A stretch of 18,390 nt of DNA from the NCBI GenBank assembly GCA_028687205.1, contig JAQUAP010000021.1, positions 1-18,390 on the forward strand, given 5' to 3'. Position 1 is the stretch's first letter, and every line of letters starts with the position of its first letter. The DNA is from Candidatus Omnitrophota bacterium (lineage in GTDB: Bacteria > Omnitrophota > Gorgyraeia > Gygaellales > Profunditerraquicolaceae). The translations under genes and the position numbers were made by a program. The notes beneath the pieces were generated by a model, which was not told where the DNA came from, did not search any database, and saw nothing but the letters and a program-made list of their open reading frames with translations. Positions 1-7,235 of the stretch are shown piece by piece.

Positions 1-126
1 GGTCAAATTAATTTGTTTCTCCGGATAGGTAATTTTAATGGCGTTAAAAAGCTGCGGGACTTCTTTTTCCGGATACTTTATATCTACGATCGGGCCGATA
101 ACCTGGATTATTTGTCCGTTGCTCAT
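1..126 (-). CDS. atpD: ATP synthase F1 subunit beta, N-terminal 42 codons (cut by window edge)
   Basis: Translating the minus strand from the ATG at 126-124 gives 42 residues beginning MSNGQIIQVIGPIVDI and running open to base 1. The stretch QVIGPIVDI is the hallmark first strand of the beta-subunit beta-barrel. Beta carries the catalytic nucleotide sites of F1, but those lie outside the window. The start is 4 bases after the atpG stop, exactly where atpD belongs in the order A-G-D. The piece is too short to judge function further, yet sequence and position agree. Confidence 0.93.
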   Translation of the reverse strand, partial: MSNGQIIQVIGPIVDIKYPEKEVPQLFNAIKITYPEKQINLT

Positions 127-130
127 AGGG

Positions 131-985
131 TTAACCTCTCAAGGCCTCCGACGAAGAGATGATCTCCATAATCTCCTGCGTGATATTCGCCTGGCGGGTT
201 TTATTCCGCAATAAAACCAGCCCTTCCAGTAAATCTTTAGCGTTATCCGTCGCGGTTTTCATCGCCACCGTCCGGGCCGAATGTTCCGCGGTAAAAGACT
301 CCAGGATAGCCAGCTTTAATTTCATATAAAGGTATTTGGGGATAAGTTCATCTAAAATAATATTTATGCCGGGCTCGGTAATATAATCCTTTTGCGCTTT
401 TGCTAAACGCTCCAGGTTTAAAAATTTTTCTACGCCGGGCTTATGGATTAATGCCGTCATAAAATGCGTGTAAGCCAGATGCACCTGAGAGGCACCTCCG
501 GAAATAAACATACTCTTAAGCTTATCATATATTTCCAGGCATAACTTTTCAGAATAACGGCCGTTTACGCCAAGATAGGCATTTGATATTTCAATGCCCT
601 GTTTCTTAAAATAGTTAAAACCCTTTTTCCCTATACAGACCAGGAGTATTTTTTCTTTGCCCTGCCGCCGGATAAATTCTTCGGCCAGGCGGATGATATT
701 GTTATTATAAACCCCGCATAAGCCGCTATCCGAAGTGATCACGCACAAGGCGATCCTTTCCGGCGTAAGCCTTTCTTCAAGAAAGGCGTGTTTAACCTGG
801 GGAAAATCGGAAATAAGCTTCTGCATAATCTCCCCGAGGCTCTCCACATACGGCTTTAAGGCAAGCAGGGGTTTTTCAATCCGGTTTAACTTGGCTACCG
901 AAATCAACTCCATGGCCGCGGTGACTTTTTTGGTATTCTCGATGCTGCGGATCCTGTTTTTTATGGTCTTTAGCGACTGGATCAT
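131..985 (-). CDS. atpG: ATP synthase F1 subunit gamma (central rotor shaft)
   Basis: Gamma is the rotating stalk that links the c-ring to the catalytic alpha3-beta3 head on the cytoplasmic side of the membrane. The 284-residue product has normal family length. The N-terminal helix contains KNRIRSIENTKKVTAAMELIS and the C-terminal helix EHSARTVAMKTATDNA followed by RNKTRQANITQEI, the two coiled-coil signatures of the family. The usual Gly-Ala near the C-terminus is replaced by Ser-Ser before the closing EAL. The ATG overlaps the atpA stop as ATGA, implying translational coupling. Identification is secure. Confidence 0.97.
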   Translation of the reverse strand: MIQSLKTIKNRIRSIENTKKVTAAMELISVAKLNRIEKPLLALKPYVESLGEIMQKLISDFPQVKHAFLEERLTPERIALCVITSDSGLCGVYNNNIIRLAEEFIRRQGKEKILLVCIGKKGFNYFKKQGIEISNAYLGVNGRYSEKLCLEIYDKLKSMFISGGASQVHLAYTHFMTALIHKPGVEKFLNLERLAKAQKDYITEPGINIILDELIPKYLYMKLKLAILESFTAEHSARTVAMKTATDNAKDLLEGLVLLRNKTRQANITQEIMEIISSSEALRG

Positions 986-2511
986 ATTTGATTATCCCGG
1001 ATAAAATCAGTTTTGAACGCGGATATTGCCGCGTCCATCCTTTGCATCAGCGCACTGCTTAAATCCCTTTTGGATTCTATTTCCGCGACGATATCGGGAT
1101 GGTTTTTATCCATATATTTAAAGAACTGCGCTTCAAATTTCTTAATTAAACTTACCTTAAGCTCATCCAGGAACCCGCGCGTGCCGCAGTAGATAATCAT
1201 CACCTGTTTGGATATAGGAAGGGGGGTAAATTGTTCCTGTTTTAAGATCTCGACCATCCTTTCGCCGCGCTCCAGCTGCGCCTGTGTAGTCTTATCCAGC
1301 TCCGTGCCGAATTGCGTAAAGTTAACCAGCTCCCTGTATTGCGCAAGGTCCAGCCTGAGCTTGGAAGCTACCTGGCGCATGGCTTTTACCTGGGCCTTGC
1401 CTCCGACCCTTGAGACCGATAAACCCACGTTGATCGCCGGCCGCACGCCGGCGTAAAATAAATCATTCTCTAAATAAATCTGGCCGTCGGTAATCGAGAT
1501 GACGTTAGTGGGGATGTAACTCGTGATATCTCCGGCCTGCGTTTCGATAATCGGGATTGCCGTAAAGGATCCCGCGCCGAGCGAGTCATTTAATTTTGCC
1601 GCGCGCTCCAATAAACGCGAATGCAGATAAAATATATCCCCGGGGTAGGCCTCTCTTCCCGGAGGCCTTCTTAAAAGCAGGGAAAGCTGCCGGTAAGCCT
1701 GCGCGTGCTTGGTCAGGTCGTCATAAATCACTAAAACGTGTTTTCCGGAATAGAGCAGCTCTTCGGCCATGGCGCATCCGGAGTAAGGCGCTAAATACTG
1801 TAAGGATGCCGAGGCGCGGCTTGAGGCGCTGACAATGGTGGTATATTCCATCGCCCCGTATTTCTGTAAAGTTTCCGAGACCGTAACGATATTGGAAAGC
1901 TTCTGGCCTATGGCTACATAGACGCAATATACGCCCTTGCCTTTCTGGTTGATAATCGTATCAATGGCAATAGCGGTCTTGCCTGTTTGGCGGTCGGCAA
2001 TGATTAGTTCGCGCTGGCCGCGGCCGATAGGAGTCATCGCATCAATAGCCTTAATCCCTGTCTCAAGCGATTCGCATACCGGTTGGCGCTCTACCACATT
2101 AGGCGCCTTGGATTCTATCGGCCTGAATTTATCCGTATTAACCGGCCCCTTGCCATCAACCGGCCTGCCTAAAGCATTGACTACGCGTCCGGCTAACGCC
2201 TCTCCTACCGGAACCTGGATGATTTTTCCCGTCCGCTTGACAATATCCCCTTCTTTAATATCCTTATCCGGATTATCTGTCCCGAAGATAACTACGCCCA
2301 CGCTATCTTCTTCCAGGTTTAAAACCATACCCATGACATTTTCCGAAAACTGCACCAATTCCCCTGTCATTACGTCATCCAGGCCATGGATGCGGGCAAT
2401 GGTATCTCCGACCTGGATAACCGTGCCGATAGACTCCGAGCGCATACGGGTCTTATATTTTTCCAACTCCTGGCGGATAACTGAGCTTACCTCTTCCGGT
2501 CTTAATGGCAT
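982..2511 (-). CDS. atpA: ATP synthase F1 subunit alpha
   Basis: Alpha forms the non-catalytic nucleotide sites of the F1 hexamer and donates the arginine finger to beta. The 509 residues match the family length. The P-loop is ADRQTGKT at residues 172-179, with Ala where most alpha subunits have Gly (GDRQTGKT). The Walker B-like strand is VLVIYDD at 259-265 and the arginine finger region is SVSRVGG, with Arg368. The ATG lies 1 base after the atpH stop and the 3' end overlaps atpG by 4 bases. Apart from the Gly-to-Ala change it is an ordinary alpha subunit. Confidence 0.98.
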   Translation of the reverse strand: MPLRPEEVSSVIRQELEKYKTRMRSESIGTVIQVGDTIARIHGLDDVMTGELVQFSENVMGMVLNLEEDSVGVVIFGTDNPDKDIKEGDIVKRTGKIIQVPVGEALAGRVVNALGRPVDGKGPVNTDKFRPIESKAPNVVERQPVCESLETGIKAIDAMTPIGRGQRELIIADRQTGKTAIAIDTIINQKGKGVYCVYVAIGQKLSNIVTVSETLQKYGAMEYTTIVSASSRASASLQYLAPYSGCAMAEELLYSGKHVLVIYDDLTKHAQAYRQLSLLLRRPPGREAYPGDIFYLHSRLLERAAKLNDSLGAGSFTAIPIIETQAGDITSYIPTNVISITDGQIYLENDLFYAGVRPAINVGLSVSRVGGKAQVKAMRQVASKLRLDLAQYRELVNFTQFGTELDKTTQAQLERGERMVEILKQEQFTPLPISKQVMIIYCGTRGFLDELKVSLIKKFEAQFFKYMDKNHPDIVAEIESKRDLSSALMQRMDAAISAFKTDFIRDNQI

Positions 2512-2512
2512 A

Positions 2513-3055
2513 TTAAACTCTTACGGTTAAAAGCTTTTGCTTAAGATCTTCCAATCTGCGGCGCACTGTGCCGTCAATAACAGTATTGCCTATAATTACC
2601 TGGACCCCTCCGAGCAGGCTGCCGTCCAGATCTATATAAAACCTAAAAGCGCGCTTAAACTTCTTTTCCAGTTTATCCTTGATCTTGCGGATTAAGCTTA
2701 AATCCAGAGGAAAACTCGTCCTTAATATCGCCTCGGTCTCTCCGAGGTGGCTGTAGGCGACCCTGACATAATCGGCGATATCGCCGATTATGCCAATACG
2801 GTTCTTTTCTAAAAGGAGCTTTAAAAACTGCTTGAATTCATTGGAAAAATCCGCGTTTAAAACCTTGTCTATAAAATCGCGCTTCTCGGCATAAGAGACA
2901 TCCAGGCTGTGCAGTATCTCCTGGAATCCTTTATTTTCGTGCATGATCGCCTTTAAATTCTTAAAATCCAGGACAGCCTGTTTTAATCCGATCGTCTCCC
3001 TGGCAAAATCCATGAATGCCTCGGCGTATCTTTTTACGACCAGCCTTTCTTTCAT
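2513..3055 (-). CDS. atpH: ATP synthase F1 subunit delta (OSCP)
   Basis: Delta sits on top of F1 and ties it to the b-subunit stator stalk. The 180-residue product has the expected N-terminal helical half (RYAEAFMDFA at the start) and the conserved C-terminal signature GSLLGGVQVIIGNTVIDGTV followed by a final helix. No membrane segment is present, as expected. Its ATG directly abuts the TAA of atpF (no gap) and its own stop is 1 base before atpA. Delta subunits diverge widely, but signature, length and position all agree. Confidence 0.95.
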   Translation of the reverse strand: MKERLVVKRYAEAFMDFARETIGLKQAVLDFKNLKAIMHENKGFQEILHSLDVSYAEKRDFIDKVLNADFSNEFKQFLKLLLEKNRIGIIGDIADYVRVAYSHLGETEAILRTSFPLDLSLIRKIKDKLEKKFKRAFRFYIDLDGSLLGGVQVIIGNTVIDGTVRRRLEDLKQKLLTVRV

Positions 3056-3550
3056 TTAAAGCTTATCTACTCCTTCCAAAAAATCTTTGACCAGCCTCCT
3101 ATCCCCTTCTTCGGTGAGTTTCTCCTGGATAAGGTTTTCGGTGGCCTTAAGCGTTAAATCAATGATTTCATTCTTTAGTTCGTCTTTGGCCTTAGCCAGT
3201 TCATATTTAACACTCTGCTTGGCATTATCAATAATGCCTTGCGCCTGGATATAGCCGTTTTTACGGCTCTCCTCTAAAATAGCCCTGGCCTCGTTAAGCG
3301 CGGCATCGATTTTAAGCTTGGCGGCCTCGTCAATTGACGCGAGCTTCTTATCGTATTCAAGCCGCAACCGCTCAATATCCGCCTTGGCCTCTTCTATCCT
3401 TTTAAACTCCAAGGCAATGCGTTCTTTACGTTTATCCAGCAGCCCAAGTATCCTCTTCCAGGCAAATACCCTTAAGAGGGCCAGTAAAATCAGGAACCCC
3501 AAAACCTGGGCGATAATCTCGTTAGTGCTTAAAAGTTTAAGTAGGTCCAT
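3056..3550 (-). CDS. atpF: ATP synthase F0 subunit b (stator stalk)
   Basis: Subunit b anchors the peripheral stalk: one N-terminal membrane helix (about residues 12-28, VLGFLILLALLRVFAW) followed by a long charged, alanine-rich coiled coil reaching up to F1. The 164 residues show exactly this, with the conserved tryptophan and KRILGLLDKRKERI at the membrane exit. Only one b gene is present between c and delta, so the stalk is probably a b homodimer and not a b/b' pair. It is spaced 14 bases after atpE and abuts atpH. Confidence 0.95.
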   Translation of the reverse strand: MDLLKLLSTNEIIAQVLGFLILLALLRVFAWKRILGLLDKRKERIALEFKRIEEAKADIERLRLEYDKKLASIDEAAKLKIDAALNEARAILEESRKNGYIQAQGIIDNAKQSVKYELAKAKDELKNEIIDLTLKATENLIQEKLTEEGDRRLVKDFLEGVDKL

Positions 3551-3564
3551 AAGGCGTTTTTAAT

Positions 3565-3795
3565 TTATATTTTGCCCGCCAGCACAAACGCGAAAACCAG
3601 TCCGTAGATCGTCAGCGCTTCAATAAACGCGCAGCCCGTGGCCATGTTAATCAGGATTTTATTGGCGGCTTCCGGCTGCCTTCCGGTTGCTTCCATAGCT
3701 GAAGCTACTGCCTTGCCTAAAGCAATCGCCGAGCCCACTGCGATCAACCCCAGGCCTAAGGGAATCGTAAATGCCAAGACTACCTTGTAATCCAT
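3565..3795 (-). CDS. atpE: ATP synthase F0 subunit c (rotor ring)
   Basis: This 76-residue hairpin of two membrane helices forms the ion-carrying rotor ring. The cytoplasmic loop carries Arg39-Gln40-Pro41, and the ion-binding carboxylate is Glu59, 20 residues after the Arg, as in other c subunits. In a gap-free alignment from that Arg, the Na+ ligands of the Ilyobacter type are missing: the Gln on helix 1 is Leu26 and the Ser after the Glu is Ala60. I therefore infer a proton ring. A near-perfect Shine-Dalgarno (AAGGAGG) precedes the ATG, fitting the need for many copies per complex. Confidence 0.97.
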   Translation of the reverse strand: MDYKVVLAFTIPLGLGLIAVGSAIALGKAVASAMEATGRQPEAANKILINMATGCAFIEALTIYGLVFAFVLAGKI

Positions 3796-3799
3796 TTTT

Positions 3800-3806
3800 C
3801 CTCCTT
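3800..3806 (-). promoter_or_regulatory. Strong ribosome binding site of atpE
   Basis: The minus strand reads AAGGAGG, four bases before the atpE ATG. It is the most complete Shine-Dalgarno in the ATP synthase operon. High translation of subunit c relative to its neighbours is known in other bacteria and probably explains it. Confidence 0.75.
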
Positions 3807-3810
3807 AATT

Positions 3811-4584
3811 TTAATTTGCCCGTGTTTCTTTATCTTCCTCCTCGTGGGTTAACACCAGGGCAAAATATATGGTTGTTAAAAGGCTAAAGACCACTGCCTG
3901 GACTAATGCCGCTAAGATCGCCAGCAGCGTGCTGAATACCAAAAGCGGCACGCCGCCTGCGCCCATACCGGATAATACGGATAAAAGCAGGTCATCGCCC
4001 CAGATATTGCTGCGTAAACGCAAAGAGAGGCTTATCGGCCTGACTAATTCTGAAACGATATGCAAGATGAACATCATTACCGGGATAAAAACAGAAAATG
4101 CCAAAATGCCCCGGGGCCTACCCATCATATGGTCCAGGTACCCCCAAAGACCGAATTCCCTTAAGGCGGTATATTGCACATAGATAAAAACGCAAAGCGC
4201 CAGGCCCAGGGTAGTGGACCAGCTGGAGGTCGGGGATTTCATAAAGGGAATGATCCCGCAGAGGTTCATCAAGAGGATATAAATGAAAAGTGTGCCGATA
4301 AAAGGAGTATATTTTCGGCCTTGCGCCCCTAATATGCCGCAAATAAAATCATCTAAGCCGCCGGCGACCGCCTCTACCGCATTTTGCAACCTGTCAGGAA
4401 TCATTTTCGGCTTACGGCAAGCCAGGAACGCAACCAGGGATATAATCAGGACGATGATAAGAGAAAATATTACATTTTCCCAGAGGTAGATTTGCTCCCC
4501 TAAGTGGGTGAACCTGCCGATTTTATCAGCTAGGAGCGAAACTAAGTTGGGCAGTTCGTGTTGCACTTGTTGAGTTTGGGCCAT
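3811..4584 (-). CDS. atpB: ATP synthase F0 subunit a (ion channel stator)
   Basis: Subunit a holds the two half-channels that feed ions to the c-ring. The 257 residues contain five or six hydrophobic helices. The essential arginine is Arg189 in SLSLRLRSNIWGDD, and the Gln of the last helix is Gln229 in LVQAVVF. The motif is usually LRLFGNMxxGE, so the phenylalanine, glycine and methionine are changed to Arg191, Ser192 and Ile194, while an acid (Asp197/198) is kept where Escherichia coli has Glu219. The start is supported by AGGAG about 11 bases upstream, although it lies inside the end of atpI (43-base overlap). Confidence 0.96.
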   Translation of the reverse strand: MAQTQQVQHELPNLVSLLADKIGRFTHLGEQIYLWENVIFSLIIVLIISLVAFLACRKPKMIPDRLQNAVEAVAGGLDDFICGILGAQGRKYTPFIGTLFIYILLMNLCGIIPFMKSPTSSWSTTLGLALCVFIYVQYTALREFGLWGYLDHMMGRPRGILAFSVFIPVMMFILHIVSELVRPISLSLRLRSNIWGDDLLLSVLSGMGAGGVPLLVFSTLLAILAALVQAVVFSLLTTIYFALVLTHEEEDKETRAN

Positions 4585-4913
4585 ATAGTAAATACTCCTA
4601 AGACTAACAGGATTGACGACAGGCCGAGGAGTAAACTTAAAGCAGGAAAAACTTTAAAGAACAGGATTAAAAATCCTAATAAATATAATACTGGAAATTT
4701 TATCAAAAGCAACAATAAAAGCTTACCTTTAGGCTTGCGGAGCAGGGCGATCTCCAGCAGGCTTATGGTAAATAGGAAATTGGCCGTTGACCAGCCAGCG
4801 CCAACTAATAGCCCGGCGCTAAAGCTGAATTTACGCATCGCTGCGAAAGCCAGGGCTGCCACCGCTACCAGAATAATATTTACCTTTATTGCCCGCTTAA
4901 CCGGTTCCTGCAT
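4542..4913 (-). CDS. atpI: ATP synthase subunit I-like membrane protein (AtpI family)
   Basis: A 123-residue protein with four hydrophobic segments and the pattern typical of ATP synthase protein I: a basic N-terminus, SAGLLVGAGWSTANFLF in the second helix, and a Lys-rich turn before a third helix containing LIKFPVLYLL. AtpI has been linked to c-ring assembly and, with AtpZ, to Mg2+/Ca2+ transport. Its last 43 bases overlap the start of atpB in another frame, and it begins 1 base after the atpZ stop. The family diverges strongly, so the name rests on topology plus position ahead of atpB. Confidence 0.82.
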   Translation of the reverse strand: MQEPVKRAIKVNIILVAVAALAFAAMRKFSFSAGLLVGAGWSTANFLFTISLLEIALLRKPKGKLLLLLLIKFPVLYLLGFLILFFKVFPALSLLLGLSSILLVLGVFTIWPKLNKCNTNCPT

Positions 4914-4914
4914 T

Positions 4915-5151
4915 TTAGTTTTTATTCTCTATATTCCAGACCAGCCGGATTACCCTGATTACTTCTTTTATCCCCAGCGCAATACCCAAAAGGACGCAAA
5001 GCACCAGAAAATAAAACGGCAGGTGAAATTTATTGCGCAGGTATTCGCCTAAAAAAAAGCCGCCGAGGGGAGCGGCAGCTAACATTATGGGGATATATGA
5101 AATCATCCCCGCGATCTTAATTATTTTATACAACTCTGTCTTGCCTGCCAT
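4915..5151 (-). CDS. atpZ: AtpZ-type small membrane protein, first gene of the ATP synthase operon
   Basis: This 78-residue protein has two membrane helices (roughly 12-34 and 44-64) separated by FLGEYLRNKFHLPFYF, matching the AtpZ / ATPase gene 1 layout in which a glycine-rich first helix ends in G-x-x-L before a short amphipathic turn. AtpZ with AtpI is reported to form a Mg2+/Ca2+ channel associated with the ATP synthase. The ATG has AAGGAGAG a few bases upstream. The 101-base gap before it is filled by a palindromic repeat. It is the first gene of the atp block; its own promoter, if any, is not obvious. Confidence 0.82.
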   Translation of the reverse strand: MAGKTELYKIIKIAGMISYIPIMLAAAPLGGFFLGEYLRNKFHLPFYFLVLCVLLGIALGIKEVIRVIRLVWNIENKN

Positions 5152-5164
5152 TCTCTCCTTCGTT

Positions 5165-5254
5165 AGGGACGGTTCTATTCTTTAGAATAAAGGGGACGTT
5201 TCTATTTTTCTATCCTTTAGGGAGGAGGAAAAATAGAAACGTCCCCTTTATTCT
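5165..5254. repeat. REP-like palindromic repeat between the KimA-like gene and atpZ
   Basis: A perfect 27-base inverted repeat pairs 5184-5210 with 5228-5254 around a 17-base loop; the core is GGGGACGTTTCTATTTTTC. Beside it, 5165-5176 reads AGGGACGGTTCT, the same as the outer arm of the repeat at 17238-17313, and 5177-5188 is a small palindrome (ATTCT-TT-AGAAT). So this copy looks composite. The right edge reaches two bases into the TAG stop of the KimA-like gene. RNA from either strand would form a very stable hairpin, which may slow transcription or protect the mRNA end, but there is no clean U-tract. It fills essentially the whole 5152-5252 gap. Confidence 0.9.
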
Positions 5255-7232
5255 ATACTCTTATCGGCAGAATAACAAACGGGATCCCTTCGCGGTACAA
5301 TTTTTTCTGCATGGCGAAAACCGTATAGTTATGCAGGAAGCGCAGAATAAGCGAATCATGGGGGAAGATAAGCTGGCCGCCGAAAAAGACGGCGTTCGGA
5401 AAACGGTTGAGAATTTCAGGCGCGATTGCGCTTACCTCTTCTACCACATCCGTGCCTATTTTAAAGGCGCCTTCGGAATAAAACCCCTGCTTATGCATAA
5501 AATTGACGTAGCGGGCGATATCGTTCTTAGCTTCGGCTTCTACTTTGCCTACTTCATCCCTGCCTTTAAAATTTCCGGCGTCAACTACGCCTACCTGGAC
5601 AAAAATAAAATTCTTAAAAACTCCTCCGAATAACCTGATGACCCCAAAAAGGGTATGCAAGCCTATGCCGTTAAAGCCGCTGACCAGGATAACCGCGGTC
5701 TTGGCTTTCAGATCCGGCTCCTGCTTTTGCTGGCTGGCCAGGTTTGCGTTAATAAGGGTCTCTTCGGCGGACTCGGCAACCGTTACTAGGCTGTTTAACC
5801 GGTGTAAAAGTTTGGCCGTAGCATAATAGTGCCGTTTGATAAGTATCGCCAGGATGACCAGGGTGCCGGTAATAAAAAGCGTAACCCAGCCACCCTGATA
5901 AAATTTCATGGCGATCATGGATATAAGTATAAAAACGCATAAGATAAGGCCTATGCCGTTAATGGATATTTTCTTCAGCCACCCCCTGACCCTGTTGCGC
6001 GACTGCCACCAGTGCCGCACCATGCCTGCCTGGGAAAAGACAAAAGTAATAAAGACGTTGATACTGTATAAGACGACCAGCAGCTGGACTGAACCTGCGG
6101 TAGCCACCATGATAATCAGGGCCAGGCCGCCCATGATTAAAATCCCGTTCTGCGTCACTAACCTGTCGCTTAAGCTGGAGAACCTTGTGGGGAACCAACG
6201 GTCATTAGCCATATTCGCTAAAACCCTCGGGCCGTCGACAAAACCTGTCTGGGCAGCGACAAATAGAAGCGTGGCTTCCGATATTAAGGCAACCAGAATG
6301 AAAATAAAACCTGCCCTTCCCCAGCCTGAAGCAGCCTGTTCAAAAAGAACTGCGTTCAGGGTCTTACCCGGCTGGAGATTAACCCTATAGAACAAATAAG
6401 CAACCATTAAGCCCAAAACCACAAAAGACAGCGAGATAGCCATATAGCGCATCGTATGCTTTGCGGTCTGCACCTTTGGCTCACGCAAAACAGGTATGCC
6501 GTTACTTACTGCTTCAATGCCGGTAAAGGTTCCCGCGCCCATACTGTAAGCTTTAAGTACTAAAAAGATCACTCCCCATAAACCAACCTGAGAAATAGTG
6601 CTTCTTAAATCGCCGGCGGTTGAAGTGGCGAGCGGAACAAAATTTGCAGAGTTTTTCCAAAAGGCATAAACAATAATAAAAACATGGGTAATTAAAAAGG
6701 TAAGAAAAATAGGCGTAAGCACCAAAACCGATTCTTTTACCCCGCGCATATTTAATAACATAAGCAGCATAACGACCATCACCGCAAAAATCAGCCTATA
6801 AGCATACAAATTAGCAGGTAGAAGGCTAAATAAAGCATCCGCGCCGCTGGCAATTGAAACCGTAATCGTCAACACATAATCAATTAACAGGGCGCACCCG
6901 GAAAACATCCCTAAGGTAGGAGATAATAATTTGCTGGCAACTAGGTACCCTCCCCCGCCTCCGGGGAAAAGCTCAACGATCTGGGAATAACTTGTGCTGA
7001 TAATAAAAATAGTGAATACGGTCCCTAAGGCGACAAAAATACTCAAGTAAGCGTGCGACCCTAACGCCAGGTACGCCTCCTGAGGGCCGTAACAAGATGA
7101 AGAGAGGCCGTCAGCGCCCAGGCCGATCCAGGCAAAAAAGGCGATCAGCGATATCTTGTGGAAAATCGCGGAGTCCCGGGGATTCCGCGATTTCCCGATA
7201 ATAATATTTTTTATCCTTTGAAAGATGGACAT
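5253..7232 (-). CDS. KimA-like APC-superfamily transporter, probable K+/H+ symporter
   Basis: A 659-residue protein with about 12 membrane helices (residues 25-465) and a cytoplasmic C-terminal domain of about 170 residues. It resembles Bacillus subtilis KimA, a proton-coupled K+ importer, throughout. Positions I recall as lining the KimA K+ sites are kept: Asp41, Tyr48, Asp118, Thr122, Ser126, Thr237 and Glu240 (motifs LGADGLSSSCYG, LLIDYVLTITVS, FTGIEAVSNGIP). In KimA the soluble domain binds c-di-AMP; the equivalent here ends with FLHNYTVFAMQKKL and PFVILP, similar in pattern. The start is 3 bases after the hppA stop with a weak ribosome site, so coupling is likely. An amino-acid permease of the same superfamily is the alternative. 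Confidence 0.78.
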   Translation of the reverse strand: MSIFQRIKNIIIGKSRNPRDSAIFHKISLIAFFAWIGLGADGLSSSCYGPQEAYLALGSHAYLSIFVALGTVFTIFIISTSYSQIVELFPGGGGGYLVASKLLSPTLGMFSGCALLIDYVLTITVSIASGADALFSLLPANLYAYRLIFAVMVVMLLMLLNMRGVKESVLVLTPIFLTFLITHVFIIVYAFWKNSANFVPLATSTAGDLRSTISQVGLWGVIFLVLKAYSMGAGTFTGIEAVSNGIPVLREPKVQTAKHTMRYMAISLSFVVLGLMVAYLFYRVNLQPGKTLNAVLFEQAASGWGRAGFIFILVALISEATLLFVAAQTGFVDGPRVLANMANDRWFPTRFSSLSDRLVTQNGILIMGGLALIIMVATAGSVQLLVVLYSINVFITFVFSQAGMVRHWWQSRNRVRGWLKKISINGIGLILCVFILISMIAMKFYQGGWVTLFITGTLVILAILIKRHYYATAKLLHRLNSLVTVAESAEETLINANLASQQKQEPDLKAKTAVILVSGFNGIGLHTLFGVIRLFGGVFKNFIFVQVGVVDAGNFKGRDEVGKVEAEAKNDIARYVNFMHKQGFYSEGAFKIGTDVVEEVSAIAPEILNRFPNAVFFGGQLIFPHDSLILRFLHNYTVFAMQKKLYREGIPFVILPIRV

Positions 7233-7235
7233 CTT

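Noticed and set aside
3565..3795. Sodium-type ATP synthase rotor
   Set aside because: Glu59 is present, but the Gln on helix 1 and the Ser after the Glu are Leu26 and Ala60.
5152..5252. Promoter for the ATP synthase operon
   Set aside because: Several TAGAAT-like hexamers occur, but they are part of the repeat arms and no matching -35 with proper spacing stands out.
5184..5254. Simple intrinsic terminator of the hydrogenase-to-KimA operon
   Set aside because: The palindrome is a member of a repeat family, has no proper U-tract, and a copy with the same core sits within the hydrogenase operon. It may affect transcription, but calling it a terminator is not supported.
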